From the NCBI RefSeq assembly GCF_029964055.1, contig NZ_CP124836.1, forward strand, positions 1,736,001 to 1,800,000: 64,000 nucleotides of DNA, read 5' to 3'. Below the pieces are notes generated by a model. The model saw only the letters and a list, made by a program, of their open reading frames with translations. It had not been told where the DNA came from and searched no databases. The translations under genes and the position numbers were made by a program. The stretch is from Arthrobacter sp. EM1. GTDB taxonomy: Bacteria; Actinomycetota; Actinomycetes; Actinomycetales; Micrococcaceae. Position 1 is the first letter of the stretch. Each line of letters begins with the position of its first letter. This document shows, piece by piece, positions 43,136 to 53,261 of the stretch.

Positions 43136-44599
43136 TCACCACGGACTAGGCTTGTAGTCCTTCAGGAAGACGCCGAACTGGTCCTCGCCGGACTCGCCCA
43201 CCACAATCGGGTCGTAGACCCGGGCGGCCCCGTCGACCAGATCCAGGGGAGCGTGGAAACCCTCCTCCATCAGGCGGACCTTGGTGTAGTGCGGGCGCTC
43301 ATCGGTGATCCAGCCGGTATCGACGGCGGTCATCAGGATACCGTCCGCGTCCAGCATCTCCTGGGCGCTGGTCCGTGTCATCATGTTCAGCGCCGCTTTG
43401 GCCATATTGGTGTGCGGGTGGCCGGGGCCCTTGTAGGCTCGGGCGAACTGGCCCTCCATGGCACTGACATTGACGATGTACTTCCGCCGGGCGGTTGAGC
43501 GTTTCATCGCCCCTCGAAGCCGGCTAACCAGCAGGAACGGCGCGGTGACGTTGCACAACTGGACCTCCAGCATTTCCAGGGGATCCACCTCGTCCAGCAC
43601 CTGGGTCCAGCTGTTGATACTGGCCAGGTCCGGGACCAGGCCGCCGGCGTCGATGGCGGTGCCGGAAGCGATGCGCTCCAAGGATGCGGAACCCGCGGAC
43701 AACGCCAGCGAGGTGATGGCGTCTCCAGCCAGCACCGGGTGCTCCAGGACGGTGCTGGCGAGGGCCAGCGGGTGCTTGTCGTGGGCGTGGCCGAAGGTGA
43801 CTAGTTCCGGGCCGCCATTGGCCGCCTGGAGCGCCGCGGGGAGGGGTTCATCCTCGGCGTCGACGAGCGGCTGATAGGCATTGCCGGAGCGCCGGACGGT
43901 TTGGGCTGCGTTGTTGATAATGATGTCCAGCGGACCCGCCGCCTCGAGCGAATCGGTCAGTGCCATCACCTGGGAGGGGTCGCGGAGGTCAATCCCAACG
44001 ATCCTGAGCCGGTGCAGCCATTCGCTGCTGTCTTCCATCGCGGCAAAGCGGCGGGCAGCGTCCTTGGGGAAACGGGTGGTGATGGTGGTGTGGGCGCCGT
44101 CGCGGAGCAACCGCAGCGCAATGTACATACCAATCTTCGCCCGGCCGCCGGTCAGCAGGGCTGCGCGTCCGGTCAGGTCGGTCCGTGCGTCCCGCTTACT
44201 GTGGCTGAAGGCGGCGCAATCAGGGCACAGCTGGTGGTAGAAAGCATCCACCTGGGTGTAATGCTGCTTGCAGATATAGCAGGGCCTGGATTTGATCAAG
44301 TGCCCGGCAATCTCGCCGGTGGCCGAGGGCGCGAGTTTGTTACCGCGGGTTTCGTCGTCGATCCGGTCCGGGGCCGCCGTAGCGGTCTGTGCGATCACGG
44401 CACGGTCCGCTTCGGCGATCATGTCCCGCTTACTGACCCGGCGGTGCCGCTTCACGGCCTTGAACATCTTCCCGGTGGCGCGGCGCACCGAGACGTAGTC
44501 CGGGTGCTCCTCGTCGTAGACGTGGATGCTGTTCAGGACCTTTAGGCAGGCCCGGATTTCCTCGGGAGTCAGATCGGACGGCACATCGGGAGAGCTCAT
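43136..44599 (-). CDS. Zinc-ribbon SDR-family oxidoreductase
   Basis: This 487-residue protein joins an N-terminal helical region (1-100), a four-cysteine zinc ribbon (C107, C110, C125, C128 in RPCYICK and QLCPDCA) and an SDR domain (TGGRAKIG at 149-156, INNAAQ). The catalytic lysine is in NMAKAALN, but threonine replaces the usual tyrosine four residues before it. The serine of NVSAMEG remains. Substrate and pathway are unknown. It lies downstream of glgC but behind a hairpin. Confidence 0.82.
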   Translation of the reverse strand: MSSPDVPSDLTPEEIRACLKVLNSIHVYDEEHPDYVSVRRATGKMFKAVKRHRRVSKRDMIAEADRAVIAQTATAAPDRIDDETRGNKLAPSATGEIAGHLIKSRPCYICKQHYTQVDAFYHQLCPDCAAFSHSKRDARTDLTGRAALLTGGRAKIGMYIALRLLRDGAHTTITTRFPKDAARRFAAMEDSSEWLHRLRIVGIDLRDPSQVMALTDSLEAAGPLDIIINNAAQTVRRSGNAYQPLVDAEDEPLPAALQAANGGPELVTFGHAHDKHPLALASTVLEHPVLAGDAITSLALSAGSASLERIASGTAIDAGGLVPDLASINSWTQVLDEVDPLEMLEVQLCNVTAPFLLVSRLRGAMKRSTARRKYIVNVSAMEGQFARAYKGPGHPHTNMAKAALNMMTRTSAQEMLDADGILMTAVDTGWITDERPHYTKVRLMEEGFHAPLDLVDGAARVYDPIVVGESGEDQFGVFLKDYKPSPW

Positions 44600-44620
44600 T
44601 GCCCCAATTTTACAGCCTGA

Positions 44621-44655
44621 CGGGAGCCCGGACCGACGCCGGTACCGGGCTCCCG
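44621..44655 (-). terminator. Hairpin terminator after glgC
   Basis: An 11-bp outer stem (44621-44631 and 44645-44655) continues inward as ACCG/CGGT past one bulged base. It lies in the glgC to SDR gap. There is no U-run, so termination is likely but not certain. Confidence 0.6.
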
Positions 44656-44671
44656 GCGCAGCAGCGCCGGA

Positions 44672-46081
44672 TCAGTGGGCTTCGGTCGGCTGTGGAGCAG
44701 CCACGCCCACCGCGGCAGCCTGCACTTCGGCTACCTTGTGCACGGATTCACGAAGCGCGGGCCAGTTTTCCGTGGCAGCCTTGACTGCGTTCGGCACCAG
44801 GATCAGGTTGGCGGCGGCCAGGGCGCGTTCAGCTTCGCCGGGTTCGGGAACATGCTGGCCCTTCGACAGGACAGTGATGCCGGAGTCTGTGACTTTGAAT
44901 CCGCGGGCCCGGTCCAGATCGTGGTCGAGGCCGATCGCGGCACCCGCCGGGACCTTGACGTTTTTGTCGATAATGGCGCGCTTGACGACTGCGCCGGAGC
45001 CAATGGTGACCTTATCCATCAGCACCGAGTCGAGGACCCGGCTGGAGGTGCCGACGTAGACGTCGTTGGAGAGAACTGAGCCCTCCACAATGCCGCCGGA
45101 AATCACGGTGCCGCTGGCAACGATGGAATCCATCGCTGTGCCGACAGTGTTCTTCTGGCCGCGGACGAACTTGGCCGGCGGGGAAATGCTTTGCCGCGTG
45201 TAGATCGGCCATTCGGAGTTGTAGAGGTTGAATACCGGAACGGGAGAGATAAGGTCCATGTGCGCATCGTAAAACGAGTCGATGGTGCCCACGTCGCGCC
45301 AGTAGGTGCGGTCGCGTTCCGTGGAGCCCGGGATCTCATTCAGGGTGAAGTCGTAGACGCCGGCTTCGCCCTGGTCAACGAAGTAGGGAATGATGTCCCC
45401 GCCCATGTCGTGTTTGGTATCAAGTCGCTCGGCATCGAGGTGCAGGGCCTCGACCAGGGCGTCGGTGCTGAACACGTAGTTGCCCATGGAGGCGAGGAAC
45501 TGGGTGGGGTCGGCGGCGAGCCCCGGGGTGGTGGCGGGCTTCTCGACGAACGCGGCAATCTTCCCCGGATTATCCGGGTCCACTTCGATCACACCGAACT
45601 GGTCGGCCATGTGCAGCGGCTGCCGTACGGCGGCCACTGTGGCCTTGGCGCCGCTGGCGACGTGCTGGTCGACCATTTGCCCGAAGTCCATCCGGTATAC
45701 GTGGTCTGCACCGACGACGACGACGATGTCGGGATTGGCATCCTGAATGAGGTTCAACGACTGGTAGATGGCGTTCGCGCTGCCGAGGAACCAGCTTTTG
45801 CCCACTCGCTGCTGCGCCGGGACGGAGGCGATGTAGTTGCCCAGCTGGGTGGACATCCGCCAGGTTTCGGAAATGTGACGGTCCAGGCTGTGCGACTTGT
45901 ACTGCGTAAGCACAACGATCTGCAGATAGCGGGAATTGACCAGGTTGGATAACGCAAAGTCAATCAGGCGATAACTCCCGGCAAAGGGCACGCCGGGTTT
46001 GGCCCGGTCCGCCGTCAATGGCATAAGCCGGTTACCCTCGCCACCGGCAAGGACAATGGCCAAAACTTTCTTATTCGGCAT
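44672..46081 (-). CDS. glgC: Glucose-1-phosphate adenylyltransferase
   Basis: GlgC makes ADP-glucose from glucose 1-phosphate and ATP, the committed step of glycogen synthesis. The 469-residue product has the nucleotidyl motif [30 protein letters not shown], the substrate-site FVEKP and [18 protein letters not shown], and a C-terminal left-handed beta-helix. The ATG at 46081 has an AGGAG site; the longer frame upstream is dismissed. It is divergent from glgM with 101 bases between. The C-terminal tail is longer than in enteric enzymes. Confidence 0.95.
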   Translation of the reverse strand: MPNKKVLAIVLAGGEGNRLMPLTADRAKPGVPFAGSYRLIDFALSNLVNSRYLQIVVLTQYKSHSLDRHISETWRMSTQLGNYIASVPAQQRVGKSWFLGSANAIYQSLNLIQDANPDIVVVVGADHVYRMDFGQMVDQHVASGAKATVAAVRQPLHMADQFGVIEVDPDNPGKIAAFVEKPATTPGLAADPTQFLASMGNYVFSTDALVEALHLDAERLDTKHDMGGDIIPYFVDQGEAGVYDFTLNEIPGSTERDRTYWRDVGTIDSFYDAHMDLISPVPVFNLYNSEWPIYTRQSISPPAKFVRGQKNTVGTAMDSIVASGTVISGGIVEGSVLSNDVYVGTSSRVLDSVLMDKVTIGSGAVVKRAIIDKNVKVPAGAAIGLDHDLDRARGFKVTDSGITVLSKGQHVPEPGEAERALAAANLILVPNAVKAATENWPALRESVHKVAEVQAAAVGVAAPQPTEAH

Positions 46082-46182
46082 AGTGATCGCTCCTGAACGC
46101 CTTTGTACTTCCACAAACAGTCCGGCTCGCCCGAACGTCTTCACACTAGATCAGTTCCACCGTAACGACTACCTTGGAGTTT

Positions 46183-47388
46183 GTGCGTATAGACATTGTG
46201 ACCAAAGAATTTCCGCCCGAAATCTATGGCGGCGCCGGGGTCCACGTGGCCGAGCTCAGCCGTGTGCTGGCCCGGCACGTGGATCTGCAGGTTCGCGCCT
46301 TCGGCGCGGCCCGTGAACCCGACTATCACGGCGCGAGCGTCACGTCGTACGCCGTGCCCGGGGATCTGGGCACGGCGAACGCTGCGCTGCAGACCCTCGG
46401 AGTGGATTTGCGGATTGTGCCGGATATTGCCGGCGCCGACATCGTGCATTCACACACCTGGTATGCCAACATGGCCGGGCACATCGCCTCGTTGTTGCAC
46501 GGCATTCCACACGTGCTCAGTGCCCACAGTTTGGAGCCACTGCGCCCGTGGAAGGCCGAGCAGCTTGGCGGCGGCTACGCCGTGTCCTCCTGGGTGGAAA
46601 AGACTGCCTACGAGGCCGCAGCCGCCATCATCGCAGTCTCCGAGGGCATGCGCCAGGACATTCTGCGCAGCTACCCGGAGGTGGACCCCGCCAAGGTCAA
46701 GGTAGTGCACAACGGCATCGATGTGAGCCTCTGGAACCGGGACGAAGGAGAGGACGTCGTCCGCGCCCTGGGGATTGACCCGGCACGGCCGAGCGTAGTC
46801 TTCGTCGGCCGCAATACCCGCCAGAAGGGCGTGCCCTACCTGCTTCGCGCGGCCGCCAAACTGCCGGCCGACGTGCAGCTGGTGTTGTGCCTTGGTGCCG
46901 CAGACACCCCCGAGCTTGCCGCCGAGACCTCCCGCCTGATCGCGCAGCTGCAGACCCAGCGCAGCGGTGTGATCCTGGTGGAGCGGATGTTGCCCCGCAA
47001 CGAGCTGATCCAGGTGCTCAGCCACGCCACTGCTTTTGCCTGCCCGTCCATCTATGAGCCCCTTGGCATCGTAAACCTTGAGGCCATGGCTTGCGGTGCC
47101 GCCGTGGTGGCCAGTGCCACCGGCGGAATCCCGGAGGTGGTACAGCACGGCGAGACCGGACTGCTGGTGGACATCGAGCAAGTCACGGACGGGACCGGCA
47201 CTCCGCTGGATCCGGAGAAATTTGTCACCGAATTCGCTGCCGCGCTGACCGAAGTTGTCACCGATCCCGCCCGGGCCCGCGCCATGGGCCAGGCCGGCCG
47301 GCGCCGCGCCGAAGAACACTTCTCTTGGGAATCCATCACCGAAACCACTCTTGCGGTCTACCGCTCGGTGCTCCCCACGAACTCCTGA
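46183..47388 (+). CDS. glgM: GT4 glycogen synthase / maltose-1-phosphate synthase
   Basis: This 401-residue GT4 glycosyltransferase uses ADP-glucose. It has the EFPPEIYGGAGVHV N-terminal loop, HSHTWYANMAGH, VVFVGRNTRQKGV and the E-x7-E motif in CPSIYEPLGIVNLEA. Its position divergent from glgC matches mycobacterial GlgM (Rv1212c), which makes maltose 1-phosphate; older annotation calls it glgA. Which product it makes cannot be settled by eye. GTG at 46183 has a GGAG site and gives the standard start RIDIVTKEFPPE. Confidence 0.88.
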   Translation: MRIDIVTKEFPPEIYGGAGVHVAELSRVLARHVDLQVRAFGAAREPDYHGASVTSYAVPGDLGTANAALQTLGVDLRIVPDIAGADIVHSHTWYANMAGHIASLLHGIPHVLSAHSLEPLRPWKAEQLGGGYAVSSWVEKTAYEAAAAIIAVSEGMRQDILRSYPEVDPAKVKVVHNGIDVSLWNRDEGEDVVRALGIDPARPSVVFVGRNTRQKGVPYLLRAAAKLPADVQLVLCLGAADTPELAAETSRLIAQLQTQRSGVILVERMLPRNELIQVLSHATAFACPSIYEPLGIVNLEAMACGAAVVASATGGIPEVVQHGETGLLVDIEQVTDGTGTPLDPEKFVTEFAAALTEVVTDPARARAMGQAGRRRAEEHFSWESITETTLAVYRSVLPTNS

Positions 47389-47406
47389 CCGCAGGCATCC
47401 GGCCAC

Positions 47407-47454
47407 ACACCACAACGGCGCCGCCCCCTTGCGGGGGCGGCGCCGTTGTGGTGT
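47407..47454. terminator. Bidirectional terminator between glgM and acyl-CoA oxidase
   Basis: A perfect 22-bp stem (47407-47428 and 47433-47454) with a TTGC loop lies between convergent genes. Confidence 0.88.
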
Positions 47455-47473
47455 TCCGGACCGGGCCGGGACC

Positions 47474-49600
47474 TTAGGACTTTTTCCCGTGGCCCTTGCG
47501 TGCCAAGAGGATCTTCTCGTCCACGGGGGCATCCCCGTTGGCGCGCAGCCTGCGGAAGTACTCGCGGGCCTCATCCTGGCGGACCTTCTCAGCGCCCGTT
47601 GCGATCTCAGCGCGGAGGTGTTCCGGCCCGAACCCGAAGGCATCGACCAGGTCCAGGGCATGCGGACGGATCTTCACCAGCAGGCGGTTGATGTAGCCGC
47701 CCACGGTCCGGGCGCGCTGCATGGAGAGCCTGCCGTTCATCAGGTACCAGGACAGGTTGTCTTCAATCAGGGCCAGGCCGAAGAGATCGCGCAGCCAGGT
47801 CAGGACCTTTCGGGTTCCCGGGTCCGTGACCGTGCCAAGCGCCTCGGTAAAGGCTTCCCACTGCAGCAGCTCGGCGTGCGCCTGGGCGGCTTCGATGAGT
47901 TCGTCCTGGTGGCTGTTGAACAGGGCGGCGCCCTGCTGCTGGGGCAGCTTGTTGGCGCCCTTGAGCGCCGCGCCCACCTCGGCAACCATGGTTTGCACCC
48001 GGTCGGTCAGCAGTGCGCGCTGGCTGGCTTCGTCCTTAATCGCGATGGCCGCCTTCTGAACCGACCCGGAATCAGCCATAAACTGGGCGACGCCGCGCAG
48101 GCCCGTCCGGTGGATGGCGGCCCCCGTGGCCTGGCCCACCACATAGCGGGCGAGCACACCGAAGTTCACGGTGCGGAACTCCTTGGCATAGTCGGCCAGC
48201 AGCCGCTTGGCGACCAACTGCAGCAACACCGTGTTATCGCCTTCGAAGGTGGCGTAGACGTCGAGGTCCGCACGCAGCGAGGCAAAGCGGTTCTCGATCA
48301 GGAAACCTGCCCCGCCGCAGGCTTCGCGGCATTCCTGCAGGGTGTCAAGGGCGTGCCAGGTGCTGAGCGGCTTAAGCGCCGCCGCGAGGGTCTCCAGATC
48401 CTGCCGATCCTCGTCAGTGTCGGCCCGGCCGGAGAAAACGTCGTCGAACTTCTGCAACAGCTGCTCACTGGCGAAACCGGCGGCATACGTGGTGGCCAGA
48501 CGGGTGAACAGCCGGCGCTGGTGCCGCTGGTAATCGAGCAGTACTTCCTCATCGGTTGGCGAGGAAGCGTTGAACTGGCGGCGTTCTGTGGCGTACTGGA
48601 TCGCCGTTTTCAAGGCAAGCTTCGACGCGGTCACGGCGGCACCGTCTAGGGAGACCCGGCCCTGGACCAGGGTGCCAAGCATGGTGAAGAAGCGGCGGCC
48701 CGGGCTGGCGATGGGCGAGCTGTAGCTGCCATCGGCATCAACGTTGCCGTAGCGGTTCAGCAGGTGGGTGCGCGGGATCCGGACGCTCGTGAAGTGCAGC
48801 CTGCCGTTGTCAATGCCGTTGAGTCCACCCTTGACCCCGTCGTCCTCGCCCCCGATGCCGGGCAGGAATTCCCTGGTTTCGGGATCCCGGAGGTTCATGT
48901 AGAAGGCGTGCACACCGTGGTTGACGCCCTGCGTCACCAGCTGGGCGAAGACGACGGCGGCGAGTCCGTCGACGGCGGCATTCCCGATGTAGTCCTTCCA
49001 CGCGGCCCGGAAGGGCGTGTGGACCACAAATTCCGCGGTGTCCGGGTCGTAGGTGGCTGTGGTGGCGATGCTGGCGACGTCCGATCCGTGGCCGGTCTCC
49101 GTCATGGCGAAGCAGCCCGGGATGTCAAGGTTCATAATGCCGGGCAGCCACTTCTTGTGGTGCTCCTCGGTGCCGAGGTGGTTGACGGCGGAGCCGAACA
49201 GACCCCACTGGACGCCGGCCTTGATCTGCAGCGAAGGGTCCGCGATAACAAGTTCCTGGAACCCGGCGACGTTGCCGCCGTGCTCGTCGGCGCCGCCGAC
49301 GGCCGCCGGGAAAGCACGGTGTACGGCGCCGTTCTCCACCAGGATCTTCAGCTGGCCGAAGACACGCCGGCGGTGTTCGGTATGGGTAAGCCCCTCCGTC
49401 TTGTGCAGTTCGGGGTGCCCTGCGAGCGCCCGTGCGGTCCGGCGGGTGTCGGCCCACTTTCCCAGCAGCAGCTCGCCGAGCAGTTCAACATCGACGACGG
49501 GAGCCGCCATCCCGGTTAAGTTCGCCGGCCGGGCGGACTTGCGCTCCGCAGCAGGTCGGGGCGTGGCAGGGACCGCGTGGCGGTCGGCGAGTTCGGTCAT
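47474..49600 (-). CDS. Acyl-CoA oxidase/dehydrogenase family protein
   Basis: This 708-residue flavoprotein oxidises acyl-CoA to trans-2-enoyl-CoA. It has FAMTETGHGSDV (FAD/substrate motif), RRQFNASSPTDEEVLLDYQRHQ-type oxidase region (landmark), CREACGGAGF and the acyl-CoA oxidase signature YATFEGDNTVL. The length and the extra C-terminal domain place it with peroxisomal-type oxidases (ACOX) rather than 380-residue dehydrogenases. It lies 83 bases after the TetR gene and near the fadA-fabG-maoC operon, forming a beta-oxidation locus. Confidence 0.9.
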   Translation of the reverse strand: MTELADRHAVPATPRPAAERKSARPANLTGMAAPVVDVELLGELLLGKWADTRRTARALAGHPELHKTEGLTHTEHRRRVFGQLKILVENGAVHRAFPAAVGGADEHGGNVAGFQELVIADPSLQIKAGVQWGLFGSAVNHLGTEEHHKKWLPGIMNLDIPGCFAMTETGHGSDVASIATTATYDPDTAEFVVHTPFRAAWKDYIGNAAVDGLAAVVFAQLVTQGVNHGVHAFYMNLRDPETREFLPGIGGEDDGVKGGLNGIDNGRLHFTSVRIPRTHLLNRYGNVDADGSYSSPIASPGRRFFTMLGTLVQGRVSLDGAAVTASKLALKTAIQYATERRQFNASSPTDEEVLLDYQRHQRRLFTRLATTYAAGFASEQLLQKFDDVFSGRADTDEDRQDLETLAAALKPLSTWHALDTLQECREACGGAGFLIENRFASLRADLDVYATFEGDNTVLLQLVAKRLLADYAKEFRTVNFGVLARYVVGQATGAAIHRTGLRGVAQFMADSGSVQKAAIAIKDEASQRALLTDRVQTMVAEVGAALKGANKLPQQQGAALFNSHQDELIEAAQAHAELLQWEAFTEALGTVTDPGTRKVLTWLRDLFGLALIEDNLSWYLMNGRLSMQRARTVGGYINRLLVKIRPHALDLVDAFGFGPEHLRAEIATGAEKVRQDEAREYFRRLRANGDAPVDEKILLARKGHGKKS

Positions 49601-49683
49601 GTCGATTCCTTCTTTGGTTCTGACACTTGGGTTCTAACACTTGAATTCTGGAAAAGTCGGTACTGGAACTGGGGCCGGCCGGC

Positions 49684-50436
49684 TCACGGTGATGCCGGAG
49701 CCGCGCCGGCCGGCGCGGACACAGCGGTGGCCGGGCGGAGCTCCGGGGCTATGCCCAGGCACAGCCAGTCGGTGATCTGGCGTGCCATCGCTTCCTGGCC
49801 GGGCTTGGCAGGCGTAGCCGGGCTGGCAAGCCATTGCTCACCGGCGTTTCTGACCAGGCCGATCGCGGCGGTCGGCCAGTACCCGAGTACGGCTTCGCGC
49901 CCCGTCGAGTCGCCGAGGTGGCTGTGCATGGGCCGGGCGATCATGCCGCTAATGGCCGCAAAAAAGTGGCCCAGGGCGCCGGCTGCGGGGATGCTGGCGC
50001 CCCCGGCATCCGCCTCGCCGGGGGTGTAGCGCGTAACGAAGGTGTAGACGGCGGGGCTTGTCTCCGCCATCTGGAGGTAGGCGGAAACCATCGCAAGCAG
50101 TCCTTCGCGGGGCGTCTGGGCTCCCTGCGCGGCTTCCTGGATGCGGCGCTGCATCTGGCTCAGAACCACTTCGCCGACGGCCTGCTGCAACCCTGCCTTG
50201 TCCCCGAAGTATCGGTAGAAGACTGACTTCGACGTACCGGCCGCGGCGGCAATGTCCTCCATGGAAGCGTCGCTGCCGAGCCTGTGCACTGCCTTGCGGG
50301 CAGCTTTGATCAGCTCCCGGCGCCGCTCCTCGCGATGCGGCTGCCAGCGCGAGGCCCGGCCATCCACGCTGCCGCTGCCGGCGGCGTGGGTGCCGGAGGT
50401 ACTGCCGCCGGGAAGATCAGGCTGGGGAATGTTCAC
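49684..50436 (-). CDS. TetR-family transcriptional regulator of the fatty-acid locus
   Basis: This 250-residue TetR regulator has the N-terminal HTH (DASMEDIAAAAGTSKSVFYRYFGDKAGL), here noted from about residue 55 to 83, after a non-conserved 35-residue lead. A ligand domain follows, ending in an Ala/Pro tail. The GTG at 50436 abuts a perfect 14-bp inverted repeat that lies between it and fadA, so it probably represses itself and the divergent operon and is released by an acyl-CoA. This is the usual logic of such loci but is inferred. Confidence 0.86.
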   Translation of the reverse strand: MNIPQPDLPGGSTSGTHAAGSGSVDGRASRWQPHREERRRELIKAARKAVHRLGSDASMEDIAAAAGTSKSVFYRYFGDKAGLQQAVGEVVLSQMQRRIQEAAQGAQTPREGLLAMVSAYLQMAETSPAVYTFVTRYTPGEADAGGASIPAAGALGHFFAAISGMIARPMHSHLGDSTGREAVLGYWPTAAIGLVRNAGEQWLASPATPAKPGQEAMARQITDWLCLGIAPELRPATAVSAPAGAAPASP

Positions 50437-50468
50437 GATACCCAGCGTATCAGGTACGCTGGGTATCG
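50436..50468. promoter_or_regulatory. TetR operator: perfect 14-bp inverted repeat
   Basis: Arms CGATACCCAGCGTA (50436-50449) and its exact complement (50455-50468) flank a 5-base TCAGG spacer. It sits at the tetR start codon and 30 bases before the fadA start, an ideal position to control both directions. Confidence 0.8.
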
Positions 50469-50498
50469 GTAACCCGCTTTGATCAAAGGAGACAGCCC

Positions 50499-51911
50499 AT
50501 GACCGTCGACGGACAGTCCACACCCGGACCGCAGGAACCGACTCCCGCAGCCACGGCGCCGGCAGGAGGCACAGCGGGAATCGCCACCGCCCCCGCCGCG
50601 CGCACGGCGGCGCCGCAGCTCCGCAAGGCGGTCATCGTGGGCGGAAACCGCATCCCCTTTGCCCGGACCGGTGGCGCGTACACCAAGTCCTCCAACCAGG
50701 ACATGCTGACGGCGGCGCTGGACGGGCTGATCGCACGGTTCGGCCTCCAGGACGAACGCATCGGTGAGGTAGCTGCCGGAGCCGTACTCAAGCACTCCCG
50801 TGATTTCAATCTGACCCGTGAAGCCGTGCTTGGCTCCGCACTGTCCGCAGAGACCCCCGCCTATGACGTGCAGCAGGCCTGCGCCACCGGACTGGAAACG
50901 GTCCTCGGCCTGGCCAACAAGATTAAGCTCGGCCAGATCGATTCGGCCATCGCCGGCGGCGTCGACTCCGCCTCTGACGCTCCGATTGCCGTCAGCGAGG
51001 GACTGCGCGAAGTGCTTCTTGACCTCAATCGTGCCAAGACGCTGCCCCAGCGCCTGCAGGTCCTGAGCCGGCTCCGGCCCAAGGATCTCACCCCGGACGC
51101 CCCCGGCACCGGCGAACCGCGCACCGGCCTGTCCATGGGCGAACACCAGGCGCTCACCACCGCGCAGTGGAAGGTCACACGGGAAGCGCAAGACGAACTG
51201 GCTTTTAACAGCCACCGCAACCTGGCCGCTGCCTACGACGCGGGCTTCTTCGATGACCTGCTCACTCCGTATCGCGGCCTTACCCGCGACTCGAATCTGC
51301 GCTCCGACACCAGCCTGGCGAAGCTGGCCACGCTCAAACCCGTTTTCGGCAAAAACCTTGGCACAGCGGCAACCATGACGGCCGGCAACTCCACCCCGCT
51401 CACTGACGGCGCCTCGACAGTCCTGCTCGCCGCCGAGGAATGGGCCGACGCCCACGACCTGCCCAAGCTGGCTACCGTCGTCGACGGCGAAGCGGCGGCC
51501 GTCGACTTTGTGCACGGCAAGGACGGGCTCCTGATGGCGCCGGCCTTCGCCGTTCCCCGCCTGCTGGCCCGTAACGGACTAAGCCTTGCGGACATTGACT
51601 TCTTCGAGATCCATGAGGCTTTCGCCGGCACCGTACTGAGCACCCTGGCCGCGTGGGAAGACGAGGAATTCTGCCGTACCCGGCTGGGCCTGGACGGCGC
51701 CTTCGGCAGCATTGACCGGTCCAAGCTCAACGCTAACGGATCCTCCCTCGCCGCCGGCCACCCGTTCGCCGCCACCGGCGGACGAATCGTCGCCACGCTC
51801 GCGAAGATGCTCCACGCCAGGGGCCCGGTTAATGGCCGTCCCGCCCGCGGACTCATTTCCATCTGCGCCGCCGGCGGCCAGGGCGTCGTCGCTATTCTTG
51901 AATCTCACTAG
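50499..51911 (+). CDS. Acetyl-CoA C-acetyltransferase (FadA2-like thiolase)
   Basis: This thiolase cleaves 3-ketoacyl-CoA in the last step of beta-oxidation. The 470-residue product has the nucleophile in QQACATGLE, MTAGNSTPLTDGA, HEAFA, GHPFAATGGR and the distal cysteine in SICAAGGQG, so all catalytic residues are intact. An N-terminal 40-residue Ala/Pro-rich lead is not conserved. The AAAGGAG site fixes the ATG at 50499. The order thiolase-FabG4-MaoC matches mycobacterial fadA2-fabG4-htdX. Confidence 0.92.
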   Translation: MTVDGQSTPGPQEPTPAATAPAGGTAGIATAPAARTAAPQLRKAVIVGGNRIPFARTGGAYTKSSNQDMLTAALDGLIARFGLQDERIGEVAAGAVLKHSRDFNLTREAVLGSALSAETPAYDVQQACATGLETVLGLANKIKLGQIDSAIAGGVDSASDAPIAVSEGLREVLLDLNRAKTLPQRLQVLSRLRPKDLTPDAPGTGEPRTGLSMGEHQALTTAQWKVTREAQDELAFNSHRNLAAAYDAGFFDDLLTPYRGLTRDSNLRSDTSLAKLATLKPVFGKNLGTAATMTAGNSTPLTDGASTVLLAAEEWADAHDLPKLATVVDGEAAAVDFVHGKDGLLMAPAFAVPRLLARNGLSLADIDFFEIHEAFAGTVLSTLAAWEDEEFCRTRLGLDGAFGSIDRSKLNANGSSLAAGHPFAATGGRIVATLAKMLHARGPVNGRPARGLISICAAGGQGVVAILESH

Positions 51912-51920
51912 GGGGATCCC

Positions 51921-53261
51921 ATGCCTGATAAATACACCGCACTGGTGAGCCGGGGGCTCGGCCGGGACATCGCGCGCAAACTTGGCCTGCCACAGCCGGT
52001 GGTTCTGCGGCGCTACACACCGGGGCAGCCGTTCGTGAGCGGCCCTGTTCTGGTCCAGGGTACCGGCAGCGGAGCAGACGATCTCGCGTCGATCCTGCTG
52101 TCCTGGAATCTCGATGTTCGCCGTCACGCGGTTCCCAAGGAGAAGCTTGGCGCCATCATCCTGGTCCTCGATGGGCTGACCCGGCCGGAGGACCTCGAGA
52201 AGCCGGTCCTCACGGCAGCCGCCTCGCTCCGGGACCTGGCCGCTCACTCGCGCGTCATCACCGTTTCCCGCACCGCGACCGCCAACGCGGACCCCGCCGC
52301 CGCGGCGGCCCGCCAAGGCGTCGACGGTCTCCTGCGCTCGCTTGCGAAGGAGCTCCGTGCCGGTGCAACGGCCAACGGGATCCTGCTGTCCGGGGACGCC
52401 CGGACCACAAGCCCCAGCGCCCTCGGCGCGCTCCGGTTCTTCCTCTCCGGCCGTTCGGCGTTCATCGACGGACAGTTTCTGACCGTGAGCAGCACCGAAG
52501 GGCAACTGCCGGCCGACGCGGAGAAGCCGCTGGCGGGCAAGGTCGCCGTCGTGACCGGAGCCGCGCGCGGAATCGGCGCTGCGATTGCGCGTACCCTCCA
52601 CCGTGACGGTGCAACAGTCGTAGCCGTTGATATCCCGGCGGCCGGGGATCACCTCGCAGCAGTCGCCAACGAAGTGCACGGCACGGCGCTGCAGCTGGAC
52701 ATCAGCGGCACGGACGCCGGTCAGCGCATTATTGACCACGCCGTGGAACGCCACGGGCGGCTGGACATTGTTATCCACAACGCCGGCATCACCCGGGACA
52801 AGCTGCTGGCCAACATGGACCAGGGCCGCTGGAACTCCGTCATCGGGGTCAACATCGCCGCGCAGCTGCGGATCAATGCGGCACTGCTCGCCTCCGAACA
52901 CTTTCGGAGCGCACCGCGGATTGTCTCCGTCGCGTCCACCAGCGGGATTGCCGGCAACCGCGGCCAGACCAACTACGCCGCCTCGAAGGGTGGCGTGATG
53001 GGAATGGTCCGGGCGACGGCCCCGCTGATCGGCACGCACGGCGGCTCCATCAACGCCGTTGCTCCTGGTTTTATCGAAACGGAGATGACCGCCAGGATCC
53101 CGTTTGCCACCCGCGAGATCGCGCGCAGGCTCAACTCGCTCCAACAGGGCGGCCGGCCGGGCGACGTGGCCGAGGCTATCGCGTTCCTGGCCAGTGACGC
53201 GGCCGGCGGCATAACCGGTGAGGTACTGCGCGTCTGCGGGCAGAACCTGGTGGGGGCATGA
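51921..53261 (+). CDS. FabG4-type high-molecular-weight 3-oxoacyl-CoA/ACP reductase
   Basis: This 446-residue reductase has an inactive-looking N-terminal flavodoxin-like Rossmann region (1-200) and a C-terminal active SDR domain with TGAARGIG, HNAGIT, VASTSG and YAASK. That layout is the HMwFabG class, which uses NADH and acts on longer acyl chains. It lies 9 bases after the thiolase stop and overlaps the MaoC gene by ATGA. Confidence 0.92.
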   Translation: MPDKYTALVSRGLGRDIARKLGLPQPVVLRRYTPGQPFVSGPVLVQGTGSGADDLASILLSWNLDVRRHAVPKEKLGAIILVLDGLTRPEDLEKPVLTAAASLRDLAAHSRVITVSRTATANADPAAAAARQGVDGLLRSLAKELRAGATANGILLSGDARTTSPSALGALRFFLSGRSAFIDGQFLTVSSTEGQLPADAEKPLAGKVAVVTGAARGIGAAIARTLHRDGATVVAVDIPAAGDHLAAVANEVHGTALQLDISGTDAGQRIIDHAVERHGRLDIVIHNAGITRDKLLANMDQGRWNSVIGVNIAAQLRINAALLASEHFRSAPRIVSVASTSGIAGNRGQTNYAASKGGVMGMVRATAPLIGTHGGSINAVAPGFIETEMTARIPFATREIARRLNSLQQGGRPGDVAEAIAFLASDAAGGITGEVLRVCGQNLVGA

